NCBI GenBank assembly: GCA_030674185.1 | Contig: CM060308.1 | Location: 30,071,504 to 30,135,503 of the forward strand | Length of the DNA stretch: 64,000 nucleotides | DNA from: Monoplex corrugatus | Lineage: Eukaryota; Mollusca; Gastropoda; Littorinimorpha; Ranellidae | Reading direction: 5' to 3' | In this document: one piece after another, positions 54,534-64,000 of the stretch | How the letters are laid out: each line of letters begins with the position of its first letter | Numbering within the stretch: the first letter of the stretch is position 1 | Position numbers and translations under genes: made by a program | Notes under the pieces: model-generated | What the model was told of the DNA's origin: nothing | Database searches by the model: none | What the model saw: only the letters and a program-made list of their open reading frames with translations

Positions 54534-56399
54534 TCTGGAGAAGTATTTGCAAAAAACGTAAGCAACAACAGGAGAGCATTTAAACAGAAATTAACATAAT
54601 AACAGCTCGTAGATTGATCTCTCACAAAGTGTCCCAGGCTCAGTAATCTCTCATCGCTCATTGACTCCAGGCTTTTGAATACCCCCCCCCCCCCTTTTTT
54701 TTTTCTTCTTTCCTTTTCTTTAGCAAGAGAAATTAAAAAGACAGTATGTTGAAAAAAGCAATATGTAACAAAAAGCATTATGCTATAAATGGCAACATGC
54801 TAAAAAGTTAATATAGAAGGCAATAACGTTGAAAAAGTTATATGTTGTAAAAGGCTGTATGTTAAAAAAAAAAAAGGCAATAATTATGTTGATGTTCTTT
54901 TACATCTGACGTAGTCAACGCGCAGAAAGCAGAACATAAATCAATATCTACAAAGAACAACTTCCTTTATGTCTGTTCATCTGTTTTTCCTTTGGTTTCT
55001 GTTATGCCATGAATAAATTGTAATAGCAGTCTTCTTCAAACATATACAAGCTTGCCTTCCAGTAAATATTTATCTTCTCTAGATTACCACCACCCCAAAC
55101 CCCCACTGGCAGCCATCCATCTAACCAACCATTAACTAATCAACCAAATATCGAAGAAACATCCAACCAGTCAGTTGACCCGCCCAAAACTAAAACAAAT
55201 AAACAAACAAAAAAACAACAACAAATAACTGCTTCTTTTATCTGCCTGCATATATTATCATTATTATCTCGGTGAGACATGAGCTGACAGTGACAGAGAA
55301 ATCCTGAACTGGAGAAATGCCGTGTGATGTCAAGGTCTCCTTTCAAGCTGTCGATCCAGGTCTTCCTAAGTTGTCTCTAGCTTTACATGCAAATCTCTTT
55401 TTGTTATGTGCTTGTCAAGCGAGCCAGTCAGTCGATGGTGCTTCAACAATACTGTGGGGGGGGAAAAAGCAATCAAGCAACCACACAAAGAACGAGCGAA
55501 AGCAATCAAGCAATCACACAAAGAACGAGCGAAAGCAATCACACAAAGAACGAGCGAAAGCAATCAAGCAATCACACAAAGAACGAACGAAAGCAATCAA
55601 GCAATCACACAAAGAACCAGCGAAAGCAATCAAGCAATCACACAAAGAACCAGCGAAAGCAATCAAGCAATTACACAAAGAACCAACACCAACCAACCAA
55701 CCAATCAAGCAAACCAAGAACCAGACGAGCCAATTCAACCCACTAACTTAGCAACCAAACCACCCGAAACGGACAAACCAACCAATCCACTCACTGTGGT
55801 GGCTACTGGCGGGTCGGATACGGCGAGTACCGTACGGCGTCATGATGGTGTAAGTCTTCTTCACGGCGCGAAACTGAGCCTGTGACATGCCGCTCGGATT
55901 CGTGACCTGCTGACCTGACCCCGAAGAGGCCATGGACGAAGGGCGACCTGGGCAAGGTGAAGTCCTGGCCGGCATGGACTTGGAAGTGGAAGGTCTGGGC
56001 GGTCGGGAATGGTGCACTGCGCTGCGGGCCCTCTCTGACGGGTTACCTGGTGAGTTGTGTTTATTTATTTATTCATTCATTTAGTTATCTATCTATATAG
56101 ATTTATTCATTTACTGGTCTGTGCCTATCTACATATGCAATTCCTCAATTAACAAACAGGCAATTAGTCAGGTAAATTATAAATCATCTTTTCAGACATT
56201 GCAATTCCTCAGTTAATAAACAGGCAATTAGTCAGGTAAATTATAAATCATCTTTTCAGACATTTCTTATTTACTATATATAGTACGTATTCAGTACTGG
56301 CCTCTGTACCTCAATTGGTAGATTGGCAGTCATTTTAGTCAATATTGTTAGTTGCTCTTTTTTAGTTCTGGAAACGTCTTCATCTTTGAGGGAGGGAGG

Positions 56400-56475
<76 letters not shown>

Positions 56476-56698
56476 GTGGCATACACATAAAAAAAAATTT
56501 TTAATTTAATATCCAGCTCTCACCCTTACAGCGTCATACTGAGAGAGACAGGTAGGAGAAAGAGGGAGAGAGAGGGAGAGAGAAGGGGAGAGAGAGACAG
56601 AGAGAGTATAAAAGAGAAAAAAGACAATACGAACATATGGACTTCATTCCAGAAACAGACTGACATACATCTTTTTCATTTTCAGAAGGCTCTCTAAT

Positions 56699-56732
<34 letters not shown>

Positions 56733-57013
56733 AAAACACCCCCCCCAAAAAAAAAAACAAAAAAACCACAACAAACAAACAAACAAATACCAACCAAAAA
56801 AAAAAAAACCACACACACAAAAACAAACAAAAAACAAAACGAGATTCTTTTTCAGTTTCAATCCATAGTACCCCATGATGGAAAATACTAAGACTTCTGG
56901 ACTCACCATTCTGGAAGAGGTCGTGTGGAAGGGCAGGTCTGTAAGCCTTCAGCAACAGACGGTGCATGTCCTCTGATCTCTGACGTTGAATTTGCCGGTA
57001 CAACATCGGATCT
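54127..57013 (-). CDS. Unrecognised Ser/Arg/His-rich protein, last three exons (5' end missing)
   Basis: Three exons with strong splice sites and matching phase: 57013-56907, 56046-55795 and 54251-54127, ending at TAG (54127-54129). The first encodes DPMLYRQIQRQRSEDMHRLL and a Pro-containing LPHDLFQN end; it looks helical and basic. The second is rich in Ser, Arg and Pro and contains QAQFRAVKKTYTIMTPYGTR. The third is Ser/Asn/His-rich, low in complexity, and ends SPSSNHR. Together these are about 160 residues of a C terminus. I do not recognise the family; a disordered regulatory tail of a larger protein is possible. Upstream exons would lie right of 57013, across satellite DNA that begins within about 30 bases of the acceptor. 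The alternative frames in these exons also stay open for some distance, so transcript evidence matters. Confidence 0.6.
54481..54531. repeat. (CA)n microsatellite
   Basis: About 50 bases of CA just upstream of the terminal exon of the minus-strand gene (a smaller CA run lies at 54367-54391). Confidence 0.97.
55465..55690. repeat. 33-bp tandem repeat, about 6-7 copies
   Basis: Units of 'caatcaagcaatcacacaaa' plus 'gaacgagcgaaag', one unit shortened, with a gac-to-cag drift across the array. They lie in the intron between the last two exons of the minus-strand gene. The period is divisible by three, so all frames look artificially open. Confidence 0.93.
56139..56265. repeat. Tandem duplication, 63 bp x 2
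   Basis: 'caattcctca.ttaa.aaaca' to 'cttttcagacatt' occurs twice with two differences, in the intron after 56046. Confidence 0.93.
56395..56471. repeat. (GA)n microsatellite
   Basis: GA tract with a few interruptions. A second GA-rich stretch is at 56540-56610 and an A/C-rich low-complexity stretch at 56700-56840. Confidence 0.95.
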
Positions 57014-57039
57014 CTGAGAGCAGGGGAAAAAAACAACAG

Positions 57040-59235
57040 TCACATGAATGTCTGAAAGGCTGGTAAACCAACGGACATAGTGACAAGTGAATATGGAGAA
57101 ACTGGTAAATCTACAGACATCGTGACAGGTGAATGTGTGAAGGACTGGTAAATCTACAGACATCGTGACAGATGAATGTATGAAAGACTGGTAAATCTAC
57201 AGATATCGTGACAGATGAATGTGTGAAAGACTGGTAAATCTACAGATATCGTGACAGATGAATGTGTGAAGGACTGGTAAGTAATCTACAGACATCGTGA
57301 CAGATGAATGTGTGAAGGACTGGTAAGTAAATCTACAGACATCGTGACAGATGAATGTGTGAAGGACTGGTAAGTAAATCTACAGACATCGTGACAGATG
57401 AATGTGTGAAGGACTGGTAAATCTACAGACATCGTGACAGATGAATGTGTGAAGGACTGGTAAATCTACAGACATCGTGACAGATGAATGTGTGAAAGGC
57501 TGGAAGTAAATCTACAGACATCGTGACAGATGAATGTGTGAAAGACTGGTAAGTTAAATCTACAGACATCGTGACAGATGAATGTGTGAAAGACTGGTAA
57601 ATCTACAAACATCGTGACAGACGAATGTGCGAAAGACTGGAAAATCTACAAACATCGTGAAAGATGAATGTGTGAAAAACTGGTAAATCTACAGACATCG
57701 TGAAAGATGAATGTGGGAAAGACGGGAAAACCTACAGACATCGTGACAAATGAACGTGTGAAAGACTGGTAAATGTACAGACATCGTGAAAGATGAATGT
57801 GGGAAAGACTGGAAAACCTACAGACATCGTGACAGATGAATGTGTGAAAGACTGGTAAATGTACAGACATCGTGACAAATGAACGTGTGAAAGACTGGTA
57901 AATCTACAGACATCGTGACAGACGAATGTGTGAAAGACTGGTAAATCTACAGACATCGTGACAGATGAATGTGTGAAAGATGGTAAATCTACAGACATCG
58001 TGACAGATGAATGTGTGAAAGATGGTAAATCTACAGACATCGTGACAGATGAATGTGTGAAAGATGGTAAATCTACAGACATCGTGACAGATGAATGTGT
58101 GAAAGATGGTAAATCTACAGACATCGTGACAGATGAATGTGTGAAAGATGGTAAATCTACAGACATCGTGACAGATGAATGTGTGAAAGATGGTAAATCT
58201 ACAGACATCGTGACAGATGAATGTGCGAAAGATGATAAATCTACAGACGTCGTGACAGATGAATGTGTGAAAGATGGTAAATCTACAGACGTCGTGACAG
58301 ACGAATGTGTGAGAGACTGGTAAATCTACAGACATCGTGACAGATGAATGTGTGAAAGACTGGTATATCTACAGACATCGTGACAGATAAATGTATGAAA
58401 GACTGGTAAGTAAATCTACAGACATCGTGACAAATGAATGTGTGAAAGACTGGTATATCTACAGACATCGTGACAGGTGAATGTGTGAAAGACTGGTAGG
58501 TAAATCTACAGACATCGAGACAAATGAATGTGTGAAAGACTGGTATATCTACAGACATCGTGACAGGTGAATGTGTGAAAGACTGGTAAGTAAATCTACA
58601 GACATCGTGACAAATGAATGTGTGAAAGACTGGTATATCTACAGACATCGTGACAGGTGAATGTGTGAAAGACTGGTAGGTAAATCTACAGACATCGAGA
58701 CAAATGAATGTGTGAAAGACTGGTATATCTACAGACATCGTGACAGGTGAATGTGTGAAAGACTGGTAAGTAAATCTACAGACATCGAGACAAATGAATG
58801 TGTGAAAGACTGGTATATCTACAGACATCGTGACAGGTGAATGTGTGAAAGACTGGTAAGTAAATCTACAGACATCGAGACAAATGAATGTGTGAAAGAC
58901 TGGTATATCTACAGACATCGTGACAGGTGAATGTGTGAAAGACTGGTAAGTAAATCTACAGACATCGAGACAAATGAATGTGTGAAAGACTGGTATATCT
59001 ACAGACATCGTGACAGATAAATGTGTGAAAGACTGGTAAGTAAATCTACAGACATCGTGACAAATGAATGTGTGAAAGACTGGTATATCTACAGACATCG
59101 TGACAGGTGAATGTGTGAAAGACTGGTAGGTAAATCTACAGACATCGAGACAAATGAATGTGTGAAAGACTGGTATATCTACAGACATCGTGACAGATAA
59201 ATGTGTGAAAGACTGGTAAATCTACAGACATCGTG
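57040..59235. repeat. Satellite array 1 (43/47/42-bp units, 90-bp higher-order unit)
   Basis: Basic unit: 'aatctacagacatcgtgaca' plus 'gatgaatgtgtgaaagactggta', about 50 copies. Three zones are visible: mixed 43- and 47-bp units (57040-57950), a 42-bp array lacking one base (57958-58320), and a strict 90-bp dimer (43+47) repeated about ten times (58351-59200). In the last two zones the period is divisible by three, producing long spurious reading frames. Confidence 0.97.
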
Positions 59236-61880
59236 GTGTCCCATTCCTTACTGGTGTCAAAGAGTCTCATATTTCCTTGGTGTCATATTCCTTATTGGTG
59301 TCAACGCGTCTCATATTTCCCTGGTGTCCTATTCCTTACTGGTGTCAAACAGTCTCACATTTCCCTGGTGTCCTATTCCTTACTGGTGTCAAAGCGTCTC
59401 ACATTTCCTTGGTGTCCTATTCCTTACTGGTGTCAAAGAGTCTCACATTTCCTTGGTGTCCTATTCCTTACTGGTGTCAGAGTCTCACATTTCCCCGGTG
59501 TCCATTCCTTGCTGGTGTCAACGCGTCTCACATTTCCCTAGTGTCCCATTCCTTACTGGTGTCAACGTGTCTCACATTTCCCTAGTGTTCTATTCCTTAT
59601 TGGTGTCAAGGCGTCCCACATTTCCCTGATGTCCCATTACTTACCGGTGTCGAAGCATCTCACATTTCCCTGGTGTCCCATTCCTTACTGATGTCAAAGA
59701 GTCTCACATTTCCCTGGTGTCCCATTCCTTACTGATGTCAAAGAGTCTCACATTTCCCTGGTGTCCCATTCCTTACTGATGTCAAAGCATCCCACATTTC
59801 CCTGGTGTCCTATTCCTTACTAGAGTCAAAGCGTCTCACATTTCCCTGGTGTCCCATTACTTACTGGTGTCAAAGCGTCTCACATTTCCCTGGAGTCCTA
59901 TTCCTTACTAGCGTCAAAGCGTCTTACATTTCACTGGTGTCCCAAGGCTTACTGGTGTCAAAGCGTCTCTCATTTCCCTGGTGTCCCATTACTTACTGTG
60001 TCAAAGCGAGCGTCTCACATTTCCCTGGTTTTCCATCGCTTACTAGTGTCAAAGCGTCTCACATTTCTCTGGTGTCCTATTACTTACTGGTATCAAAGCG
60101 TCTCACATTTCCCTGGTGTCTCATTACTTACTAGTGTCAAAGCATCCCACATTTCCCTGGTGTCCATCGCTCACTGGTGTCAAAGCATCTGACATTTCTC
60201 TGGTGTCTCATCGCTCACTGGTGTCAAAGTGTCCCACATTTCTCTGGTGTCTGATTACCTACTGATGTCAGAGCGTCTCAGATTTCCCTGGTGTCCAATT
60301 GCTCACCGGTATCAAAGCTTCTCACATTTCCCTGATGTCCCACAACTCACGTTTCTCTGGTGATCATTGTTCACTGGTGTCAAAGCATATCACATTCCCC
60401 TGATATCCCACTGCTCATTTCTCTGGGTGTCCCATTGCTCACTGGTGTCAAAGCGTCCCTCATTTCCATGATAATCGATTGCTCACTGGTGCCAAAGCAT
60501 CCTTCTTTTCAGTGGTGTCCTGTGGTGTCCCATTGCTCACCGGTGCCAAAGTGTCCCTCATTTCTCTGGTGTCCCATTGCTCACCAGTGCCAAAGCGTCC
60601 CTCATTTCTCTGGTGTCCCATTGCTCACCGGTGCCAAAGCGTCCCTCATTTCTCTGGTGTCCCATTGCTCACCAGTGCCAAAGTGTCCCTCATTTCTCTG
60701 GTGTCCCATTGCTCACCGGTGCCAAAGTGTCCCTCATTTCTCTGGTGTCCCATTGCTCACCGGTGCCAAAGCGTCCCTCATTTATCTGATGTCCCATTGC
60801 TCACTGGTGTCAAAGCGTCTCACATTTCTCTGATGTCCCATTACTTACTGGTGTCAAAGCGTTCCACATTTCCCTGGTGTCCCATCGCTCACTGGTGTCA
60901 CAGCATCTCACATTTCCCTGGTGTCTCATCGCTCACTGGTGTCAAAATGTCCCACATTTCTCTGGTGTCTGATTACCTACTGGTGTCAGAGCGTCTCAGA
61001 TTTCCCTGGTGTCCCATTGCTCACCGGTGTCAAAGTGTCTCACATTTCCCTGATGTCCCACAACTCACGTTTCTCTGGTGATCATTGTTCACTGGTGTCA
61101 AAACATCTCACATTCCCCTGATATCCCACTGCTCACTAGTGTCCCTCATTTCTCTGGGTGTCCCATTGCTCACTGGTGTCAAAGCGTCCCTCATTTCCAT
61201 GATATTCGATTGCTCACTGGTGCCAAAGCATCCTTCTTTTCTGTGGTGTCCCATTGCTCATCGGTGCCAAAGTGTCCCTCATTTCCCTGGTGTCCTATTG
61301 CTTATCCGGTGCCAAAGCATCCCTCATTTCTGTGGTGTCCCATTGCTCACCAGTGCCAAAGCGTCCCTCATTTTCTGATGTCCCATTGCTCACCGGTGCC
61401 AAAGCGTCCCTCATTTCTCTGGTGTCCCATTGCTCACCGGTGCTAAAGCGTCCCTCATTTCTCTGGTGTCTCACTGCTCACCAGTGCCAAAGCATCCCTC
61501 ATTTCTCTGGTGTCCCATTGCTCACCAGTGCCAAAGCGTCCCTCATTTCTCTGGTGTCCCATTGCTCACCGGTGCCAAAGCGTCCTTCATTTCTCTGGTG
61601 TCCCATTGCTCACCGGTGCCAAAGCGTCCCTCATTTTCTGGTGTCCCATTGCTCACCGGTGCCAAAGCGTCCCTCATTTCTCTGGTGTCCCACTGCTCAC
61701 CAGTGCAAAGCGTCCCTCATTTCTCTGGTGTCCCATTGCTCACCGGTGCCAAAGCATCCCTCATTTGTCTGGTGTCCCATTGCTCACCGGTGTCAAAGCA
61801 TCCCTCATTTGTCTGGTGTCCCATTGCTCACCTGTGTCAAAGCGTCTCACATTTTCCCTGGTATTCTACATGTACTATTC
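59236..61880. repeat. Satellite array 2 (44-bp units, higher-order duplication)
   Basis: Unit 'tcacatttccctggtgtccc' plus 'attccttactggtgtcaaagcgtc', about 60 copies. The left part carries 'ttccttactggtgtc'; the right part carries 'ttgctcaccggtgcc'. A complex block of several diverged units at about 60200-60530 recurs at about 60920-61260, roughly 720-730 bases later. The change from array 1 is abrupt. Confidence 0.97.
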
Positions 61881-62079
61881 ACTAGAGTCAGTGCGTCCTA
61901 CTGTCCAGTGTGTATATGTGTGTGTGTGGGTGTGCGTATGCATACCTGTGTTAGATATAATTATTTCCATTAGATTTTATCAGTTTCATTTCGTTCAATT
62001 CAATTCAATAACATTCAGCCGGCATTGGCCTACTAACCTAATTAAACGTAATGAATCATACTTAATTTCAATTCACATT

Positions 62080-62160
62080 ACAATAATAATTACAATTAAT
62101 AATATTACAATATTTATATAGCGCAAAAATCTTGATAAAACAAATCTAAGCGCTGAGTTC
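62080..62160 (-). repeat. CR1/L2-type 3' tail, second copy
   Basis: The reverse complement matches the end of the LINE fragment at 28537-28602: CAGCGCTTAGATTTG, TTTTATCAAGATTTT, GCGCTATATAAAT, then AT-rich. It may be the end of a SINE or LINE otherwise not recognised. Confidence 0.75.
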
Positions 62161-62170
62161 CTTGCATGGT

Positions 62171-62202
62171 AGGGGTGGGGTTGGGGTTGGGGGTTGGGGT
62201 TG
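62171..62202 (+). other. GGGGTT-repeat G-quadruplex motif
   Basis: Five runs of four or five G separated by T or TT. It resembles a short telomere-like or G4-forming tract next to the LINE tail. Confidence 0.8.
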
Positions 62203-62337
62203 TTCGGGATCGCCATGCAGAGCAGCACTAACTCTGAAACACTGACCCATATTCATACATTTCTGTCTTCGAGGACTGGGGCTGCTGGGTGGTGGTGGCT
62301 GTCACTGCGAGTTCCTTTCCCTATTCTTTGCCTGCAG

Positions 62338-62455
62338 ATGTTTCCCTTCGCAGAATAAGCGCCCCGTGTCGTCTGCCAGCTGTGTCGGATTTTGCGAAAG
62401 TGATAAGCGTGCTCTACAAAGTTTGCAGAAAACAGCAAAGGGACGATACGCAGAA
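62338..62455 (+). CDS. Candidate coding exon, unknown gene
   Basis: Bounded by a good acceptor (pyrimidine-rich tract then cctgcag) and donor (GAA|gtaagt). Length is one base plus 39 codons; the frame is open through SASCVGFCESDKRALQSLQK. I do not recognise the protein. No matching neighbour exon was found on the plus strand in the window. It could also be a chance open stretch. Confidence 0.35.
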
Positions 62456-62479
62456 GTAAGTGAAGTCTTAGTTGGATTT

Positions 62480-62593
62480 AAACACACACACACACACAGT
62501 GACAAACACACACACAACACACACACCTACACAGACACACACACACACAGATACCCAACACACACACATGCCCAGCACACATACACACATGCC

Positions 62594-62624
<31 letters not shown>

Positions 62625-62635
62625 ACACGCACATG
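62480..62635. repeat. (CA)n microsatellite, interrupted
   Basis: CA-rich tract with repeated 'acatgcccagcacac' words, directly before the retroelement ORF1 remnant. Confidence 0.95.
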
Positions 62636-62639
62636 CACG

Positions 62640-63640
62640 TTTTCACGCCAAGATGGCGACTTACTGTAAAGCCCAACATTTTCAGAGAGGAATCAACTGA
62701 GCCGAAAGTGACACGCTTGAAACGTTTTCTCACAAAAGAGAATGCCAAGAACACCACCACCAAGAAAGACACCACCAAAACTGAGACGCTATCCACTTCC
62801 GACATTCCAGATGACAGCAATCTCTCAGAAAGAAAACTTCAGCTGGAAAACAACAAAATGTTGCAAGAGCTGCGCGAAGTCAAAAAGTGCACGATAATTA
62901 CCACAACCACAGCGTGCCAGACTGATTCCGCAGTCCACGGTGATTTTACCACCACATCACCAATGGACAAATTTTCAACGTATGCGGAATGCAGAGCTCA
63001 ACCACCCAAAGCAAAAGATCGGAGAAACATTGATCTTGGACGGAAAACTGTCATCAAACAAAAACCTGACGTCTTTACCAAACCCAATCGTGACGTCAAA
63101 ACTGCTGTATCTACACATCCCAGATCTAAGTCCAGTGTTCTCCCACGTATCCTTATAATTCATGACTCCGTCTTAAATAAAGTGGATGGACAGAGATTAG
63201 GTTCGTCCTACGGTTTCCAGGTGGTGACGAGGAAGATACGTACCATCGAGGACTGCAGGCGAGCTGTTGAAAAATCTAAAGAAGAGCTGACACCTGAACC
63301 TGTGTTCTTTTACACGTGGGGATAACAGATCTAAAAACAAAGGAGTTAAATGTATGTACTACCAATCTAGACTTCTGTGTAAAATCTATTAACACCCAAT
63401 TTCCGAAAGCCAAGGTAGTGTTAAGTCAGGTCGCTTCTGTGAGAAACAAGCACCTAAATGTGAAAAGGGAGCTCCTAATGTCCTGACCAAAGAGAGAATC
63501 CTAAACACAGCGAATGTCGAATACATCAACCAGATAATCTGCAAACAAGCAGCTGTACCCAAGTCAGCCAGGACGACGTACATTCCACCACCAGAGGGGC
63601 GAGCGTTCTGCCCAGAAACATAGGAAGGCATGTCCATCAG
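62640..63640 (+). pseudogene. Non-LTR retrotransposon ORF1 remnant
   Basis: Open from the CA tract to the TAA at 63323-63325. It gives a Lys/Thr-rich region, a charged helix-like stretch (SERKLQLENNKMLQELREVK) and then ILIIHDSVLNKVDGQRLG, which resembles block I of SGNH-type esterase domains found in some LINE ORF1 proteins, with His where Gly is usual in GDS. After 63325 the homology continues through two frame changes (ITDLKTKELNV, then FPKAKVVLSQVAS, then NTANVEYINQIICKQAAVP) to a TAG at 63620-63622. It is a decayed gene, followed by ORF2. Confidence 0.6.
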
Positions 63641-63884
63641 TTTTTCTTGGAAAAACCGAGGAGGAGATCAACCCATCAACGCCATCGCTTTCACCCTCAG
63701 TTTTTCTTCCCTACCGGGTCATTTTAGATTCAGCCCAGATTCAGTTCCTCTCTGTTCAGTACTCAACTGTATTGTTTTACTTATTTACATACTTGTTAGC
63801 TTACTTATGATAAATTTTACTTGAACATTAATTGAGTATCAAATTATCTCAATGAAGGATACTACCTCAAGCTTATTCAACTGT

Positions 63885-64000
63885 TCTTCATGAAGAAGTG
63901 TGTGGTCAGTGATATTAACGTTGTTCGGTGGAACGCACGTTCCATCGTCAAAAACATTTCCTATTTGAGTAACTATCTATCTTCTAGAAACATTCAAGTC
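63885..64000 (+). pseudogene. Start of LINE ORF2 (AP-endonuclease domain), cut by window end
   Basis: From about 63890 the frame reads KKCVVSDINVVRWNARSIVK and continues open to the window edge. WNARS with a preceding hydrophobic strand is the usual N-terminal signature of LINE AP-like endonucleases. Its place about 250 bases after the ORF1 remnant fits a LINE order of ORF1 then ORF2. Confidence 0.65.

Noticed and set aside
55387..55885. Lys/Gln/Asn-rich frames of 120-160 codons on the plus strand
   Set aside because: They are produced by the 33-bp tandem repeat inside the intron of the minus-strand gene. The non-repeat part overlaps the antisense of a better-supported exon.
54127..57013. 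Assignment of the three-exon gene to the tubulin tyrosine ligase-like family
   Set aside because: The basic helical stretch vaguely suggested it, but no catalytic or family-specific motif is visible, so no name is given.
57732..59188. Long repeat-encoded frames on both strands (14- and 30-residue units)
   Set aside because: They come from the 42-bp and 90-bp satellite periods. They stop as soon as the period changes.
59236..61880. Regular 44-bp units resembling a CRISPR array
   Set aside because: Units are directly adjacent with graded variation; there are no unique spacers, no cas genes, and the genome is eukaryotic.
59201..62121. Several overlapping frames of 100-240 codons in satellite 2
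   Set aside because: Stop-free 44-bp units give open frames in several phases at once. Protein composition follows the DNA unit.

Overview
The window is a stretch of an animal nuclear genome. Introns are GT-AG, two ordinary metazoan genes are cut into many small exons, and the space between exons is packed with dinucleotide microsatellites, tRNA-derived SINEs, non-LTR retrotransposon pieces, TTAA-flanked foldback elements and satellites. The gene families and repeat mix suggest an invertebrate, most likely a lophotrochozoan such as a mollusc. That is inference; no species marker was seen.

Layout, left to right. Positions 232-1261 hold a broken Tc1/mariner (DD34E) transposase. Positions 3731-21846 (minus strand) hold a 12-exon gene for COQ6, the mitochondrial FAD monooxygenase of ubiquinone synthesis. 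Its exons could be joined with consistent phase from an arginine-rich presequence to a TAA stop, apart from one missing base in exon 4. About 0.7 kb away, in the opposite direction, a 7-exon Rab GTPase gene runs from 22546 to 39499 (plus strand) and is closest to Rab15. The two genes are head to head and probably share a promoter region. Rab intron 1 carries a 5'-truncated RTE-type retrotransposon with a 13-bp target-site duplication, and a CR1/L2-type fragment. From 39500 to 54100 there is no convincing gene, only the Rab 3' UTR, a 36-bp minisatellite, SINEs and foldback elements. The last three exons of an unrecognised Ser/His/Arg-rich gene lie on the minus strand at 54127-57013. Next to them are two adjoining satellite arrays (57040-59235 and 59236-61880). 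The right edge enters a decayed plus-strand non-LTR element: ORF1 remnants, then the start of an AP-endonuclease domain that continues off the window.

The repeats form a recognisable set: three tRNA-related SINE families, one unclassified 450-bp dispersed repeat (two copies), a TTAA-bounded near-palindromic MITE family (four copies, one nested in a SINE that has an empty paralogous site), two other TTAA-bounded elements, and retrotransposon 3' ends that run straight into (AC)n tracts. I found no prokaryotic-style operon, CRISPR array, rRNA or genuine tRNA gene. The items most worth following up are the TTAA foldback family, the 39-bp-stem hairpin built from a retrotransposon end, the COQ6 exon 4 frameshift, the GC-AG intron, and the higher-order satellites beside the unknown gene.
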